A stretch of DNA of 64,000 bases from Fulvivirga sediminis (lineage in GTDB: Bacteria > Bacteroidota > Bacteroidia > Cytophagales > Cyclobacteriaceae), in the NCBI RefSeq assembly GCF_016757215.1, contig NZ_JAESIY010000008.1, positions 300,870-364,869 on the forward strand, in the 5' to 3' direction. The notes beneath the pieces were generated by a model that had not been told where the DNA came from, searched no databases, and was given only the letters and a program-made list of their open reading frames with translations. Made by a program: the position numbers and the translations under genes. Shown piece by piece: positions 9,018 to 17,671 of the stretch. How positions within the stretch are numbered: position 1 is the first letter of the stretch; the number at the start of each line of letters is the position of its first letter.

Positions 9018-9455
9018 ATGAAAAGGTATAAGGCTTTAATTCTTCTGTTACTGATCGTACTGTTCTCTTCATGCGGAGAAGATGATGACCCTCAAGCTAA
9101 TAATGAAACAGGATATAAAGTGAAGCATATCAATCATTTGATTTACACTGTTTTAGGAGATAATCAGAAGGGGAGACCTGGAGAATTTTTAGATAAGGGT
9201 ATTCAGCTAAGTGTTAGGCGATATAGGGGTGATCTTACAAGCAGACAATATTCATTTTATTTGGATGATACTACAGGGTATATTGAGCTGTGTCCGTCTG
9301 ATATACTTATAGATAGTGTAAGCATCTTTTGGAGACTAGGCACTAGAGACGAAGTTCAATACCTAACTATAACTGATGAGCTAAACTGTGATGAGAATTG
9401 GAATTGTGAGCCACAACAAATTTTCAGAGTTAAGGCTACTGCTGTTAAACCTTGA
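9018..9455 (+). CDS. Small lipoprotein of unknown function
   Basis: Unrecognised 145-residue protein. The N-terminus is a lipoprotein signal peptide (hydrophobic LILLLLIVLF, lipobox FSSC, acylated Cys19) followed by an acidic GEDDDP stretch, which is the usual export signal for surface or outer-membrane lipoproteins in Bacteroidota. The mature part is a single domain of about 120 residues with four Cys in the C-terminal half (LCPSD, NCDENWNCEP), which may pair in the periplasm. It lies 49 bases before an outer-membrane beta-barrel gene, so the two are probably cotranscribed. Confidence 0.72.
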   Translation: MKRYKALILLLLIVLFSSCGEDDDPQANNETGYKVKHINHLIYTVLGDNQKGRPGEFLDKGIQLSVRRYRGDLTSRQYSFYLDDTTGYIELCPSDILIDSVSIFWRLGTRDEVQYLTITDELNCDENWNCEPQQIFRVKATAVKP

Positions 9456-9504
9456 TGAAAAACAATATTTATAACTTTTAATAAACCCAATAGATTAATT
9501 CAAA

Positions 9505-10209
9505 ATGAAAAAAATAATACCGATTTTTTTAATGCTTCTATCAGTTAGTGTTTGGGCGCAAGATGCCAGTACGGAAGAGGGAAAAGATACGATTCAATTC
9601 AGGCCTATAGCAGGTGAAAAAACGCTTGAACTTCAATTTGCTCCATTCGGAGATGATCCAATAAGTATAAATGGAATAAAAATGAGGTGGTTTAAATCAG
9701 AAAGGAAAGCTTTTAGATTAACAGCTAATCTAGGTTTTGTTACTAGTAAAGACATTACTCAGCAAGAGGATGATGACTTGGGGTTAAAGGAATTGGCAAG
9801 TAGAAATTCTAATTTAGATATTAGTCTGAAGCCAGGATTTGAAAAGCACTTGAAAGGAACTGAGAAATTGTCTCCTTATTTTGGGGGAGAGGTCGACTTG
9901 ATGTATAGAAGGACCAAGATGAAAGGCGAGTTCCAAGAGGGGGAATCAGTGTACTACAATGAAATAATAAATGAAGGAGGCTTTTTTAGAGTAGGACTTA
10001 ATGCCATTGCCGGATTTGATTTTTATGTAGCAAAAAAATTATACTTGGGGGCTGAGGTTGGTTATGGTGTTAGCTTCAGAAAAGACCTTTCTGTAAAGCT
10101 TAAAAGCAATTATGAAGATTTTGAAGAGCCAGAACCTGCTAAGGATGGGTTTTCATTTGCTGCGGGAGCATTTACAGAAGCTCAAATCAGGTTAGGGTAT
10201 ACCTTTTAA
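9505..10209 (+). CDS. Outer-membrane beta-barrel protein
   Basis: Protein of 234 residues with a Sec signal peptide (MKKIIPIFLMLLSVSVWAQ) and alternating hydrophobic/polar strands typical of a small porin-like barrel (OMP_b-brl type). The C-terminus ends AQIRLGYTF, with the terminal Phe preferred by the BAM insertion machinery. Function is unknown; it likely acts with the preceding lipoprotein. It is convergent with the TPR/DHp gene, separated by only 5 bases. Confidence 0.75.
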   Translation: MKKIIPIFLMLLSVSVWAQDASTEEGKDTIQFRPIAGEKTLELQFAPFGDDPISINGIKMRWFKSERKAFRLTANLGFVTSKDITQQEDDDLGLKELASRNSNLDISLKPGFEKHLKGTEKLSPYFGGEVDLMYRRTKMKGEFQEGESVYYNEIINEGGFFRVGLNAIAGFDFYVAKKLYLGAEVGYGVSFRKDLSVKLKSNYEDFEEPEPAKDGFSFAAGAFTEAQIRLGYTF

Positions 10210-10214
10210 AGATA

Positions 10215-11804
10215 TTAATTATCATCAATCTTCTTATCAAACTCATTAAGCTGTAGGGAGATATCCTTTAAAACCACAGAGAAACTCTTTGTGGTTTTTT
10301 CTAGATGTTCAATAATTTCTTCTTTTTGCTTGTGAGTAGTTCTTTCATCATTAAAAAGATTCAGCAAGCCCACCAAAGTAGTGTATGGTGCTCTGATATC
10401 ATGCGCGAGATTGTGCTGGTATTGAGATATTTGTTTTAATGAAGCCTTCAGCTCTTGAGTTCTTTGATGAATCAATAATTCTAGGTTAGTGTTAAACTTT
10501 GTGATTTCCTGATTCTTTTCTTCTAGGAGTTGGTTTTGATAAGCGATTTTATCTCTTTGTTGATCTGATTTCTTCTTCTGGAGTGCGATTATGTTGTTTC
10601 TATTTTTTATGCGAGTGTAAGCTTTGTAGCTAACGGCAATAAGAATGATTAATAATATTAATAAACTGAGAAGTAAAAATTGTTGAATTTTTGCTGACTT
10701 CAACTTTTCTTCCTGTTTGAAAATAAGCAACTCATGCATTTCTTTTTGGGCTGCAAAGGCGGCGCTATCAGCTGCAGCTTGTTTTTCATACTGATATTTA
10801 TATCGCTGGTTTACTACTACTTCAGTGTTTCTTGCGCTTTCCAGTGAGTCTTTTGTGCTGGAATATAGCTCTAGCATAGTTAAGGCATCGTCATATTTTG
10901 ATTGTTGCTTGTAGCTTTTATAAAGTATTTCGGCTGCATCTTCTATTTCAATGGCTGAGTTGATGTTTTGAGCCTGTTTTAGTGCTCTTTGTCCAAAAGA
11001 AATGGCACTGTCATAATTTTTGAGTTCGTAGTAAGCGTATGCAAAGTCATTTAAAGCATGGGTTACACCTACTTGATCATGAAGCTGACTGATGATTTGA
11101 TAACTTTTGCTATAGTACTCTAAAGCTTTATTGGGCTGGTCTTTTGTGAGGTATATCTGACCAATATTACTCAATGCATAAGCTCTTTCTCTAGGTAGCT
11201 CATGCGCTTCTGTTAGTTCAAGTGTCTTGTTGAAATAGGAAAATGCCAGGTCATGTTTTTCCATATTGGCATACACTGCTGCTAAGTTCTGATATGAGGC
11301 GACTAATACTTTTTTTAGCACCTTATTATTTTGAAAGTCTGGTAAGCTATTGATTAGATCAATGGCAGATTGATAATTTTTAGTGGCACTTTCAAAATCA
11401 TCTTGGCTATCGTTGATCATGCCCAGATTATTCAGAGTGGCAGCCATTCCTTTTATGTCATGAATGTCTTCTTTAATCTTCAGGCTTTTATAAAATTCCT
11501 GAGACGCTCGAGCGTAATCACCCATCATGTAATAAGCGGTTCCCAATGTATTGAGAGCGGTAGCCATTTGTTGCTTGTTGCCTATTTGTTTGGCAAATGA
11601 AAAGTGAAGTTTTGCATAGTAGCAAGAGCTATCAGGTATGGTGAATAGGTAGCCCTCCCAGGCCAATTCGTTTAGTGTGGCAAACCTCGTGCTGTCAGGA
11701 AGATTTGAGTTTAAAGCCTCTTTTAGACTATCCACATTTACATCCTGTCCATAGAGAAAAGTGATGCAATAAAGCATCATAAAAAGTACCAGATATTTCT
11801 TCAT
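10215..11804 (-). CDS. TPR sensor protein with HisKA-like dimerisation domain but no ATPase domain
   Basis: About 529 residues. Order: signal peptide (MKKYLVLFMMLYCITFLYGQ), six or so tetratricopeptide repeats in the periplasm (residues about 30-330, such as ALNTLGTAYYMMGDYARASQ), one transmembrane helix near residues 380-400 (FLLLSLLILLIILIAVSY), a coiled coil, and a histidine-kinase DHp-type helix with the H-box NLAHDIRAPYTTLVGLL. The phospho-acceptor His is residue 473 counted from 11819. The protein then stops after about 60 residues, with no N, G1, F or G2 boxes. It resembles Bacteroidota TPR histidine kinases lacking their catalytic half, so it could be a phosphotransfer partner, a dominant regulator, or a natural truncation. 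I start at the Met at 11804, before the signal peptide; 11819 is possible. Confidence 0.78.
   Translation of the reverse strand: MKKYLVLFMMLYCITFLYGQDVNVDSLKEALNSNLPDSTRFATLNELAWEGYLFTIPDSSCYYAKLHFSFAKQIGNKQQMATALNTLGTAYYMMGDYARASQEFYKSLKIKEDIHDIKGMAATLNNLGMINDSQDDFESATKNYQSAIDLINSLPDFQNNKVLKKVLVASYQNLAAVYANMEKHDLAFSYFNKTLELTEAHELPRERAYALSNIGQIYLTKDQPNKALEYYSKSYQIISQLHDQVGVTHALNDFAYAYYELKNYDSAISFGQRALKQAQNINSAIEIEDAAEILYKSYKQQSKYDDALTMLELYSSTKDSLESARNTEVVVNQRYKYQYEKQAAADSAAFAAQKEMHELLIFKQEEKLKSAKIQQFLLLSLLILLIILIAVSYKAYTRIKNRNNIIALQKKKSDQQRDKIAYQNQLLEEKNQEITKFNTNLELLIHQRTQELKASLKQISQYQHNLAHDIRAPYTTLVGLLNLFNDERTTHKQKEEIIEHLEKTTKSFSVVLKDISLQLNEFDKKIDDN
10227..10262 (-). repeat. 36-bp exact repeat, copy 2
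   Basis: Lies inside the 3' end of the TPR/DHp gene and matches 8672-8707 exactly. Confidence 0.85.
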
Positions 11805-11885
11805 GTTATCTACTAGCATTTACACGACAGAAGTTGAATAATTGGTATAAATCCTGTCTGTTATACCTGGTATAGGTTGATTGGC

Positions 11886-12506
11886 TTACTGATTAATTTG
11901 CGAAAATATGAAAAAAATTTCAGACGCAATTTTTGTACTGGTTTCTATATATTCTTTTTCTTCTTCAGAGGTGTCATCAAAAGCTTTTGGGTCAGTATAT
12001 TTTAATGATATTCTTTGATCTGCGAGAGGAATGAAAGGGCAGTTTTCTTCGGCGTGAGAGCAGGTTAAAATGGCAGCGAAATTACTTTTTCCCTCTTCAG
12101 GTGTGTTGTATAGCTTGGAGTAGGCTATTATAGGTTGTGATTCGGAAGAGTAGCTCACCTCGTAAAAAGGATTATTGCCGTGCCCTGAGTTGATTTTGAA
12201 TCCTGCTTTCTCAATGGCTTTTACCGCTCTTGGGTTAAAGGCGGTAACTTCAATGCCGCCAGAGAAACAGCTAATAGGCAGGTTGTAATAAAATGCTGCA
12301 GTCTGTGCCCAAATTTGAGAAAATTGACTTCTTCGCGAGTTATGAGTACATATAAAATTGAGCTGTACTTTTTCTTTCTCATCAATTTTCTTTTGTATAT
12401 AATCGCTGACCTCTCTGAGTACTTTCAATCTAGGAGCAGCTATGGAAAGTTTTAAAATGTCCTCCACAGTTGCTCTTAGATCAGCATATATTAAATCTTT
12501 ATTCAT
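11886..12506 (-). CDS. Arsenate reductase / low-molecular-weight phosphatase-type protein
   Basis: Cytosolic 206-residue protein of the LMW tyrosine phosphatase fold. The catalytic CX5R(S/T) loop is CTHNSRRS with nucleophile Cys53, Arg59 and Ser60, followed by SGGIEVTAFNPRAVKAIEKA, a family signature. Proteins of this subgroup sit in ars operons and reduce arsenate to arsenite. It is longer than ArsC (about 130 residues), with an N-terminal helical extension of about 45 residues, a known Bacteroidota variant. It is the last gene of an apparent arsR-arsM-arsC operon, 9 bases after arsM, which supports the arsenic assignment over a tyrosine-phosphatase role. Confidence 0.8.
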   Translation of the reverse strand: MNKDLIYADLRATVEDILKLSIAAPRLKVLREVSDYIQKKIDEKEKVQLNFICTHNSRRSQFSQIWAQTAAFYYNLPISCFSGGIEVTAFNPRAVKAIEKAGFKINSGHGNNPFYEVSYSSESQPIIAYSKLYNTPEEGKSNFAAILTCSHAEENCPFIPLADQRISLKYTDPKAFDDTSEEEKEYIETSTKIASEIFFIFSQINQ

Positions 12507-12515
12507 CGCTATTAT

Positions 12516-13403
12516 TTAACAACAGCCAGAACCTGGGGTGCAGCTATTTTGCTGAAGTTCGGCCAAGCTTACTTTTATTTTATCGATTTTTTTATTCCCT
12601 GGTTTCTGTGCAAATACGGTAATACTGTAAATGCCTGTACCTCCATTATTAAATTCCTCAATTTCTGTTTCATTCAAATATTTGGCTAAAATATCAGTAG
12701 GAATAGAAATGGCTTTTTCTTTTTGTATAGTGATGTTTGAGAAGCCGGCGTCTTCAATATGTTTCAAATACATTTCTTTCTGAATGGCTCCAGAAACACA
12801 ACCAGCATACATTTCGGCGTCGTTTTGTAGTGCGGGCGGCAGCTCACCCACAAGTACTATATCAGAAATGCTGAAGTGGCCACCAGGTTTTAAAGCTCTG
12901 AATATTTCTTTAATGACTTTTGGTTTGTTAGGTACCAGGTTAAGTACGCAGTTGCTCACTATTACATCAGCTATGTCATCATTAACCGGCATGTCATCAA
13001 TGTCTCCTTCTCTAAATTCAACATTGTTATAGCCCAGCTTGTCCGCGTTAATTCTAGCTTTTTTAATCATGGCCGGGGTAAAGTCTATGCCTATTACCTT
13101 ACCTTCCGCTCCTGTTTCATGTCTGGCTACAAAGCAGTCATTTCCAGCTCCTGAGCCGAGATCAATCACAGTGTCTCCTTTTTGAATCTGGGCAAATTGG
13201 GTGGGGAGTCCGCAGCCAAGCCCAAGATCGGCATCGGCAATATAACCATCAGTTTCTGAGTAATCATCAGTCATAATGTTATATACTTCTTTTGATGATG
13301 GAGTAGCTCCACAGCAAGAAGAGGCGTTTACAGCAATGTTTTGCTCTGCTATTTGAGAGTATTTTTCTCTCACTTCGCTTTTTAGTTGTTCTTCAGTTTT
13401 CAT
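12516..13403 (-). CDS. arsM: Arsenite S-adenosylmethionine methyltransferase
   Basis: ArsM converts As(III) to methylated, often volatile arsenicals using SAM and thiols. The 295-residue protein has the SAM motif VIDLGSGAGNDCF (about 79-91), the acidic GIDFTPAMIKKAR strand, and the arsenic-binding cysteine pair Cys152 (SNCVLNLVP) and Cys202 (AGCVSGAI), with the same 50-residue spacing as in characterised ArsM; Cys64 or Cys30/31 would supply the third thiol. It ends in GSGCC, a likely extra metal-binding tail. A copy of the arsR operator lies just upstream (13415-13430), and the gene follows arsR by 45 bases. Confidence 0.92.
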   Translation of the reverse strand: MKTEEQLKSEVREKYSQIAEQNIAVNASSCCGATPSSKEVYNIMTDDYSETDGYIADADLGLGCGLPTQFAQIQKGDTVIDLGSGAGNDCFVARHETGAEGKVIGIDFTPAMIKKARINADKLGYNNVEFREGDIDDMPVNDDIADVIVSNCVLNLVPNKPKVIKEIFRALKPGGHFSISDIVLVGELPPALQNDAEMYAGCVSGAIQKEMYLKHIEDAGFSNITIQKEKAISIPTDILAKYLNETEIEEFNNGGTGIYSITVFAQKPGNKKIDKIKVSLAELQQNSCTPGSGCC

Positions 13404-13414
13404 AATAAAATGTT

Positions 13415-13430
13415 ATTGCAATATTACGAT
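13415..13430 (-). promoter_or_regulatory. Second ArsR operator, in front of arsM
   Basis: ATTGCAATATTACGAT differs by one base from the palindrome at 13786-13801 and lies 11 bases upstream of the arsM start codon. On the coding strand it contains TAATATTG, a -7-like element, so it may be an internal regulated promoter. Confidence 0.6.
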
Positions 13431-13448
13431 TAGTGTTTTGAAATTTTT

Positions 13449-13772
13449 TTAACAGCACGAACCCTTAAATTGATCAAATAAGGTGTTGAATTGTGCTTGT
13501 ACTTGCTTCCAGCGTCCAGGATTAATGCAATAGTTCATTCGGGAACCTTCTATGGTGCCTTGAATAATGCCTATTTCTTTTAATTCCCTCAAATGCTGGC
13601 TAATGGTTGCTTGTGCTAAGCCCAGTTCTTGTACCAAGTCGCTATTAATGCAGGCGTTAGCCTTAATCAAATGCTCTATAATAGCTACCCTGGCTGGGTG
13701 AGAAAAGGCTTTAGCTACAGCGGCCATCTCGTTTTGTACTTCTGAAAATAAATCTGCCTTTGTAATCCCCAT
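13449..13772 (-). CDS. arsR: ArsR/SmtB-family metalloregulator
   Basis: Winged-helix repressor of 107 residues that should leave DNA on binding As(III). The core is KAFSHPARVAIIEHLIK followed by the recognition region LGLAQATISQHLRELKEIGI and the wing IEGSRMNYCI. The ELCVCDL motif of classical ArsR is absent; candidate thiols are Cys41, Cys82 and the C-terminal Cys106-Cys107 (KGSCC). I start at the ATG at 13772 because the frame can be extended upstream to 13820 only by reading through the palindromic operator and promoter. It is the first gene of the arsenic operon. Confidence 0.88.
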   Translation of the reverse strand: MGITKADLFSEVQNEMAAVAKAFSHPARVAIIEHLIKANACINSDLVQELGLAQATISQHLRELKEIGIIQGTIEGSRMNYCINPGRWKQVQAQFNTLFDQFKGSCC

Positions 13773-13785
13773 AGTATAATTGTAT

Positions 13786-13801
13786 ATCGCAATATTACGA
13801 T
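13786..13801. promoter_or_regulatory. ArsR operator at the operon promoter
   Basis: ATCGCAATATTACGAT is a 16-bp near-perfect palindrome (one mismatched pair) 13 bases upstream of the arsR start. It covers the -7 element, which would give simple repression. Confidence 0.7.
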
Positions 13802-13820
13802 AAAAGTTTTGTGATATCAA
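13790..13820 (-). promoter_or_regulatory. arsR promoter (Bacteroidota type)
   Basis: On the minus strand TTG (13818-13820) is followed, 20 bases later, by TAATATTG (13790-13797), one mismatch from the TAnnTTTG consensus. The -7 box lies inside the operator. Confidence 0.5.
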
Positions 13821-14009
13821 AATGAATATTCATCTGCGTAAAATTTATGTTCTAAACATAATGATTTTACTGCCTCATAAAAGTATTTGTTTGGAATTCA
13901 GATAAATCAACTTGTTGCAGTATAATTAATAGCCTCTGAATTTTACGTGCTCCTAGAAAACTGTAATCTTGTGCTTGTTAAACCAATTTAACCAACTCAA
14001 AGAAAGCAT

Positions 14010-15125
14010 ATGGATAATAAGAAATCAACCTATTTAAATTACGGATTGGGACTGGCATTAGGCTTGGCCACTTTTTTTGGTGGCTGCTCTCCTGAAAAGA
14101 AAGAAGCCTCTGAAGAGCCGGCTGAAGATACAATTACCGAAGATAGCGTTAAGCATGAAGAATCATTTGTACAAGTGGCTGAATTTGAAGGGCAGCAAGT
14201 TACAGGTGTTACGGTTACTGACCACGGCAGAATATTTGTAAACTTTCCCAGATGGAGAGAAAATGTTAAATATGCCGTGAGAGAGGTGTCTGATGATGGC
14301 AGTTCTACACCATATCCTAATGAAGAATGGAACCAGTGGGAAATTGGCGGGGAGCAATCAGATTCAGTTTTTATAGCGGTACAGTCTGTAGTGGCTAAAG
14401 GCGATAAACTGTATGTGTTAGATACCAGAAATGTACAGTTTAAAGGGGTTTTAAGTACTCCCAGAATTTTTGTATTTGATTTAAATACTAATCAGTTAGC
14501 GGATATATTTCTGCTTTCTGAAGAGGCCTATCATTCTGATTCATATACCAATGATTTAAGAATTGATGAGAAAAATCAAATGATTTATATGACCGACTCA
14601 GGTCACGCAGGTCTTATTCTTTATAATATGGCTACTGGTGAAAGTAAGCGAGTGCTAGATAATCACGAGTCTACATCTGCAGAGGTAGATCATCTCACTA
14701 TAGATGGCAAACAATGGGAAAGAGCGGTAAGCTCTGATGGTATTGCTTTAGATGAAGCCAAAGGGTTGCTGTATTATCATGCACTTTCAGGTTACAGTTT
14801 ATATCAAGTGCCTACTGATGTACTGATAAATGGTTCTGAAGAGGAAATAGAGGCGGCGGTAGTGGAAGTGATGGATACTTCTGCGCCAGATGGCATGATT
14901 CTAGGAGCTGATGGAAATCTTTACCTGGCCGATTTGGAGCATCATAAAATCAACTACGTAACACCTGAAAAAGAAATGAAAACCCTGTATGAGGGAGACA
15001 AGGTAAGGTGGGCTGACACCTTCAGTATTTATAATGGATACCTTTTTTATACTAATAGCAGGCTGCACGAAGTGAACGGAGAGGTTGATAAAATGACCTT
15101 CTCACTGAATAAAGTCAAGCTCTAG
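14010..15125 (+). CDS. Major royal jelly protein / Yellow-type lipoprotein
   Basis: Secreted or outer-membrane lipoprotein of 371 residues. The signal peptide ends in a lipobox (TFFGGC, Cys26) followed by an acidic linker rich in Glu. The mature protein is a six-bladed propeller of the MRJP/Yellow family: FVNFPRWRENV in the first blade, then TPRIFVFDLNTNQ, YMTDSGHAGLILYN and SSDGIALDEAKGLLYYHALS. Bacterial members are usually annotated as L-dopachrome tautomerase-related proteins, but the biochemical role is not established. The gene is monocistronic, with a terminator 25 bases downstream. Confidence 0.83.
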   Translation: MDNKKSTYLNYGLGLALGLATFFGGCSPEKKEASEEPAEDTITEDSVKHEESFVQVAEFEGQQVTGVTVTDHGRIFVNFPRWRENVKYAVREVSDDGSSTPYPNEEWNQWEIGGEQSDSVFIAVQSVVAKGDKLYVLDTRNVQFKGVLSTPRIFVFDLNTNQLADIFLLSEEAYHSDSYTNDLRIDEKNQMIYMTDSGHAGLILYNMATGESKRVLDNHESTSAEVDHLTIDGKQWERAVSSDGIALDEAKGLLYYHALSGYSLYQVPTDVLINGSEEEIEAAVVEVMDTSAPDGMILGADGNLYLADLEHHKINYVTPEKEMKTLYEGDKVRWADTFSIYNGYLFYTNSRLHEVNGEVDKMTFSLNKVKL

Positions 15126-15149
15126 AAATTCTATAATCAATATAAGAAT

Positions 15150-15172
15150 AGCACCTTTAATGGTGCTTTTAT
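15150..15172 (+). terminator. Rho-independent terminator after MRJP gene
   Basis: AGCACC-TTTAAT-GGTGCT hairpin followed by TTTAT, 25 bases after the stop codon. Confidence 0.7.
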
Positions 15173-15381
15173 ACATTGAGAAAAAATGGGTTCATACTCT
15201 CTCTAATTGGTGAAAATAAGGTAAAAGCTTGAGTATTGAATAACTGATGGACTTCTGGTTAATTAAAAGTAAATTTTTTTGATACAATAATGAGTTTAAT
15301 CTGATGTTGAATTTGGGCCATCAGCATATTAATATAACAGTTGTAAAATTTAATTAATGATAAAAATTATGCTATTTTTTT

Positions 15382-16029
15382 ATGCCTATTAAATACTTAG
15401 CAATAATCGCGTGTTTCATGCTCCCTTATATTTCTCACTCGCAAGATCATGAAATAAAAATGAATTTTGGGATTGCTAAAACAGATATTACTTATGAGTC
15501 TGAAATTAACAATGAGAAGAAAAAGGGGGTAAAGATTGATTTCAATTATATTCGAAAAATATCTCCATATTTCTACATAGGTACAGGTCTTGGATTTATC
15601 CAAAATGGAGATAAGTATGATTTTTTCATGACCAATGAAAATGGAGAAGCAGTCGGAGTTGAGAAGGTAAAACAGGAATTTAACTATGTTAATCTCCCGA
15701 TTTATTTTGGCATTAAGTATGGAAAAAACTTCTATTTTTTCACTGATATCGGTGTTCTCCCTGCTGTACTTATTCAATCAGAAGTAAAATCTGATCTTCA
15801 ACAATGGAATACCAATCTATATGATCAGGTTGACAAATTTGATGTATCTGGAAAAATTCGAATAGGAGTGGGTAAGCATTTTTCTGATAAAATTTCAAGT
15901 GATCTTAATATAGGTTATCAGAAAAGTTTAAAGAGAATTGACTTGAATAGTGATAAATTACGGCATGTAGGATTTTTGATAAATATTGGAATTTCTTATA
16001 AACTTTCTGGAATTAAGGACGGTCACTAA
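15382..16029 (+). CDS. Outer-membrane beta-barrel protein (PorT-like)
   Basis: Protein of 215 residues with a Sec signal peptide (YLAIIACFMLPYISHSQ) and about eight amphipathic strands characteristic of the OMP_b-brl_2/PorT-like family; strand examples are SPYFYIGTGLGFI and VNLPIYFGIKYG. It probably forms a small eight-stranded barrel. No catalytic residues or partners are visible and no neighbour is close enough to be an operon partner. The role is unknown. Confidence 0.72.
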   Translation: MPIKYLAIIACFMLPYISHSQDHEIKMNFGIAKTDITYESEINNEKKKGVKIDFNYIRKISPYFYIGTGLGFIQNGDKYDFFMTNENGEAVGVEKVKQEFNYVNLPIYFGIKYGKNFYFFTDIGVLPAVLIQSEVKSDLQQWNTNLYDQVDKFDVSGKIRIGVGKHFSDKISSDLNIGYQKSLKRIDLNSDKLRHVGFLINIGISYKLSGIKDGH

Positions 16030-16278
16030 GTATTATACTTTAGAGATCCTAATCTTGGAATGGCATCTTTTAGCGTCCGTTTGAGTTGAGTTTTTAATCA
16101 CCTATGGACAGATCTAGATTAAACATATATGTTAGAAGAAAGGCTTCTGACAGTTTGATAAATGAGCTATGATGACTTCTAGGAAGAGTCTCAAGGTATC
16201 ATTTGCTCTGTAGAGGTCTTTGCATAATGAAAGTATCTTCTTTCAGGAAGGTAGCTGATTCATATACCAACTAGTTAA

Positions 16279-17487
16279 TTAAATAGCAATTTTCTTTATA
16301 GAGAAAGAAAAGGAAGTTCCTTCACCTAGTTTAGAGTCTACAGTGATAGAACCACCTGTATTTTCAATAATCTTTTTTACTGTGGGTAAGCCTATACCAG
16401 AACCTTTCACTCCAAAGCGATCTTTATGCGATGCCGTTTTAAACAGGTTGAATATAGATTCATAGTCCTTTTCCGGTATTCCAGGGCCGTTATCTTTTAC
16501 ATAAAAATGATAAAAATTATCATCTTCATGGTGGCCTATTTCAATTTTAATTTCATCTTTATCATTATACCTAATGCTATTGTTAATTAGGTTGAGGAAT
16601 ATTTGGTCCAGCTTAGTACGGTTAAAATAGATTCTTTTGTCAGGGTGATTGATATGAAAATTTATTTCAAGACCAATTTCTGGCTGTATGGAGGAGTTTA
16701 AGCTGTCGAAATATTCGGTTAGTAAAATAGATTTATAAGAAGAGGCATCATTTTCATTTTTATAATACCCCAAAATACCATCAACTAATAGTTTAAGCTT
16801 TTTTGCAGCATTATTACTGAACTTAATTAGCTCTCTGATTTCTTCTGGCAAACTAGATTTGTCAGAATTCAGAAGTAAATCATGACTGAGTAGTATATTG
16901 GTAAGTGGAGATTTTATATCATGAGTAACGACCATAGCAAAGCTCTCCAAATCTTCATTTCGGTTTTCTAGATGAGTTTTTACAGCTTCTAACTCTAGAT
17001 TTTTCTGTCTCAGCTCTAAGAGTTTCATTACATTTCTTGAGAGCATTTTAAGGGCTGTTTTTTGCTCTTCAGTAAGTGTTCGCTTTTTATTATCTATAAT
17101 GCAAATGGTTCCTAAAATGTGCCCATCATGAGTTACAAGAGGCACACCAGCATAAAAAATAGCTTCAGGGTAGTGGGTAGTAATAGGATTGTTCTTAAAA
17201 CGAACATCATTCCGTGAATCTTCGATAATAAAAAGTTCTTGTGCACTACTTATAGTATGCGTGCAAAAGGAATAATTCCGAGGTGTCTCTTTGATAGAGA
17301 GACCATAAGTGGATTTAAACCATTGTCTTTCTTTATCTACAAAAGAAATGAGAGCTATTGGAGCTTGACAGATAATGGAAGCAAGGTATGTAATGTTGTC
17401 ATAGTCAGTTTCCTTGGATGTATCCAGAATTTTAAATTTTTCAAGAGCTTCAACCCTTTTAATTTCCTTTTCTGAATTGTTAATCAT
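16279..17487 (-). CDS. GAF-domain sensor histidine kinase
   Basis: Cytosolic two-component sensor of 402 residues. A GAF domain spans about 25-165 (APIALISFVDKERQWFKS, YSFCTHTI, FYAGVPLV, GTICIID), a short coiled coil follows, then a DHp domain with phospho-acceptor His189 (VVTHDIKSPLTN) and a complete ATPase domain: N-box LNLINNSIRYN, G1 DNGPGIPE, G2 GSGIGLPTVKKI and G3 GEGTSFSF. The start at 17487 (MINNSEKEIKR) fits the family, in which an amphipathic helix directly precedes GAF; the open frame extends 28 codons upstream without family-like sequence. No response regulator is adjacent, so it is an orphan kinase. Confidence 0.88.
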   Translation of the reverse strand: MINNSEKEIKRVEALEKFKILDTSKETDYDNITYLASIICQAPIALISFVDKERQWFKSTYGLSIKETPRNYSFCTHTISSAQELFIIEDSRNDVRFKNNPITTHYPEAIFYAGVPLVTHDGHILGTICIIDNKKRTLTEEQKTALKMLSRNVMKLLELRQKNLELEAVKTHLENRNEDLESFAMVVTHDIKSPLTNILLSHDLLLNSDKSSLPEEIRELIKFSNNAAKKLKLLVDGILGYYKNENDASSYKSILLTEYFDSLNSSIQPEIGLEINFHINHPDKRIYFNRTKLDQIFLNLINNSIRYNDKDEIKIEIGHHEDDNFYHFYVKDNGPGIPEKDYESIFNLFKTASHKDRFGVKGSGIGLPTVKKIIENTGGSITVDSKLGEGTSFSFSIKKIAI

Positions 17488-17671
17488 ATTACCCCGGCAG
17501 TGGTTGTAGTGTACAATTCTATATAAATAAAGCACGAAATCAAAATTTAAAAGTATTTTTGGATAACTCATTTGAGTTTAGTTTAAGTTATATATGAATG
17601 AATATTTTATTGAATTAAGCTTTTGAGAAATATTGTGGCTATTTATATAAGTTTTAAGAGTTAAGTTTTAT

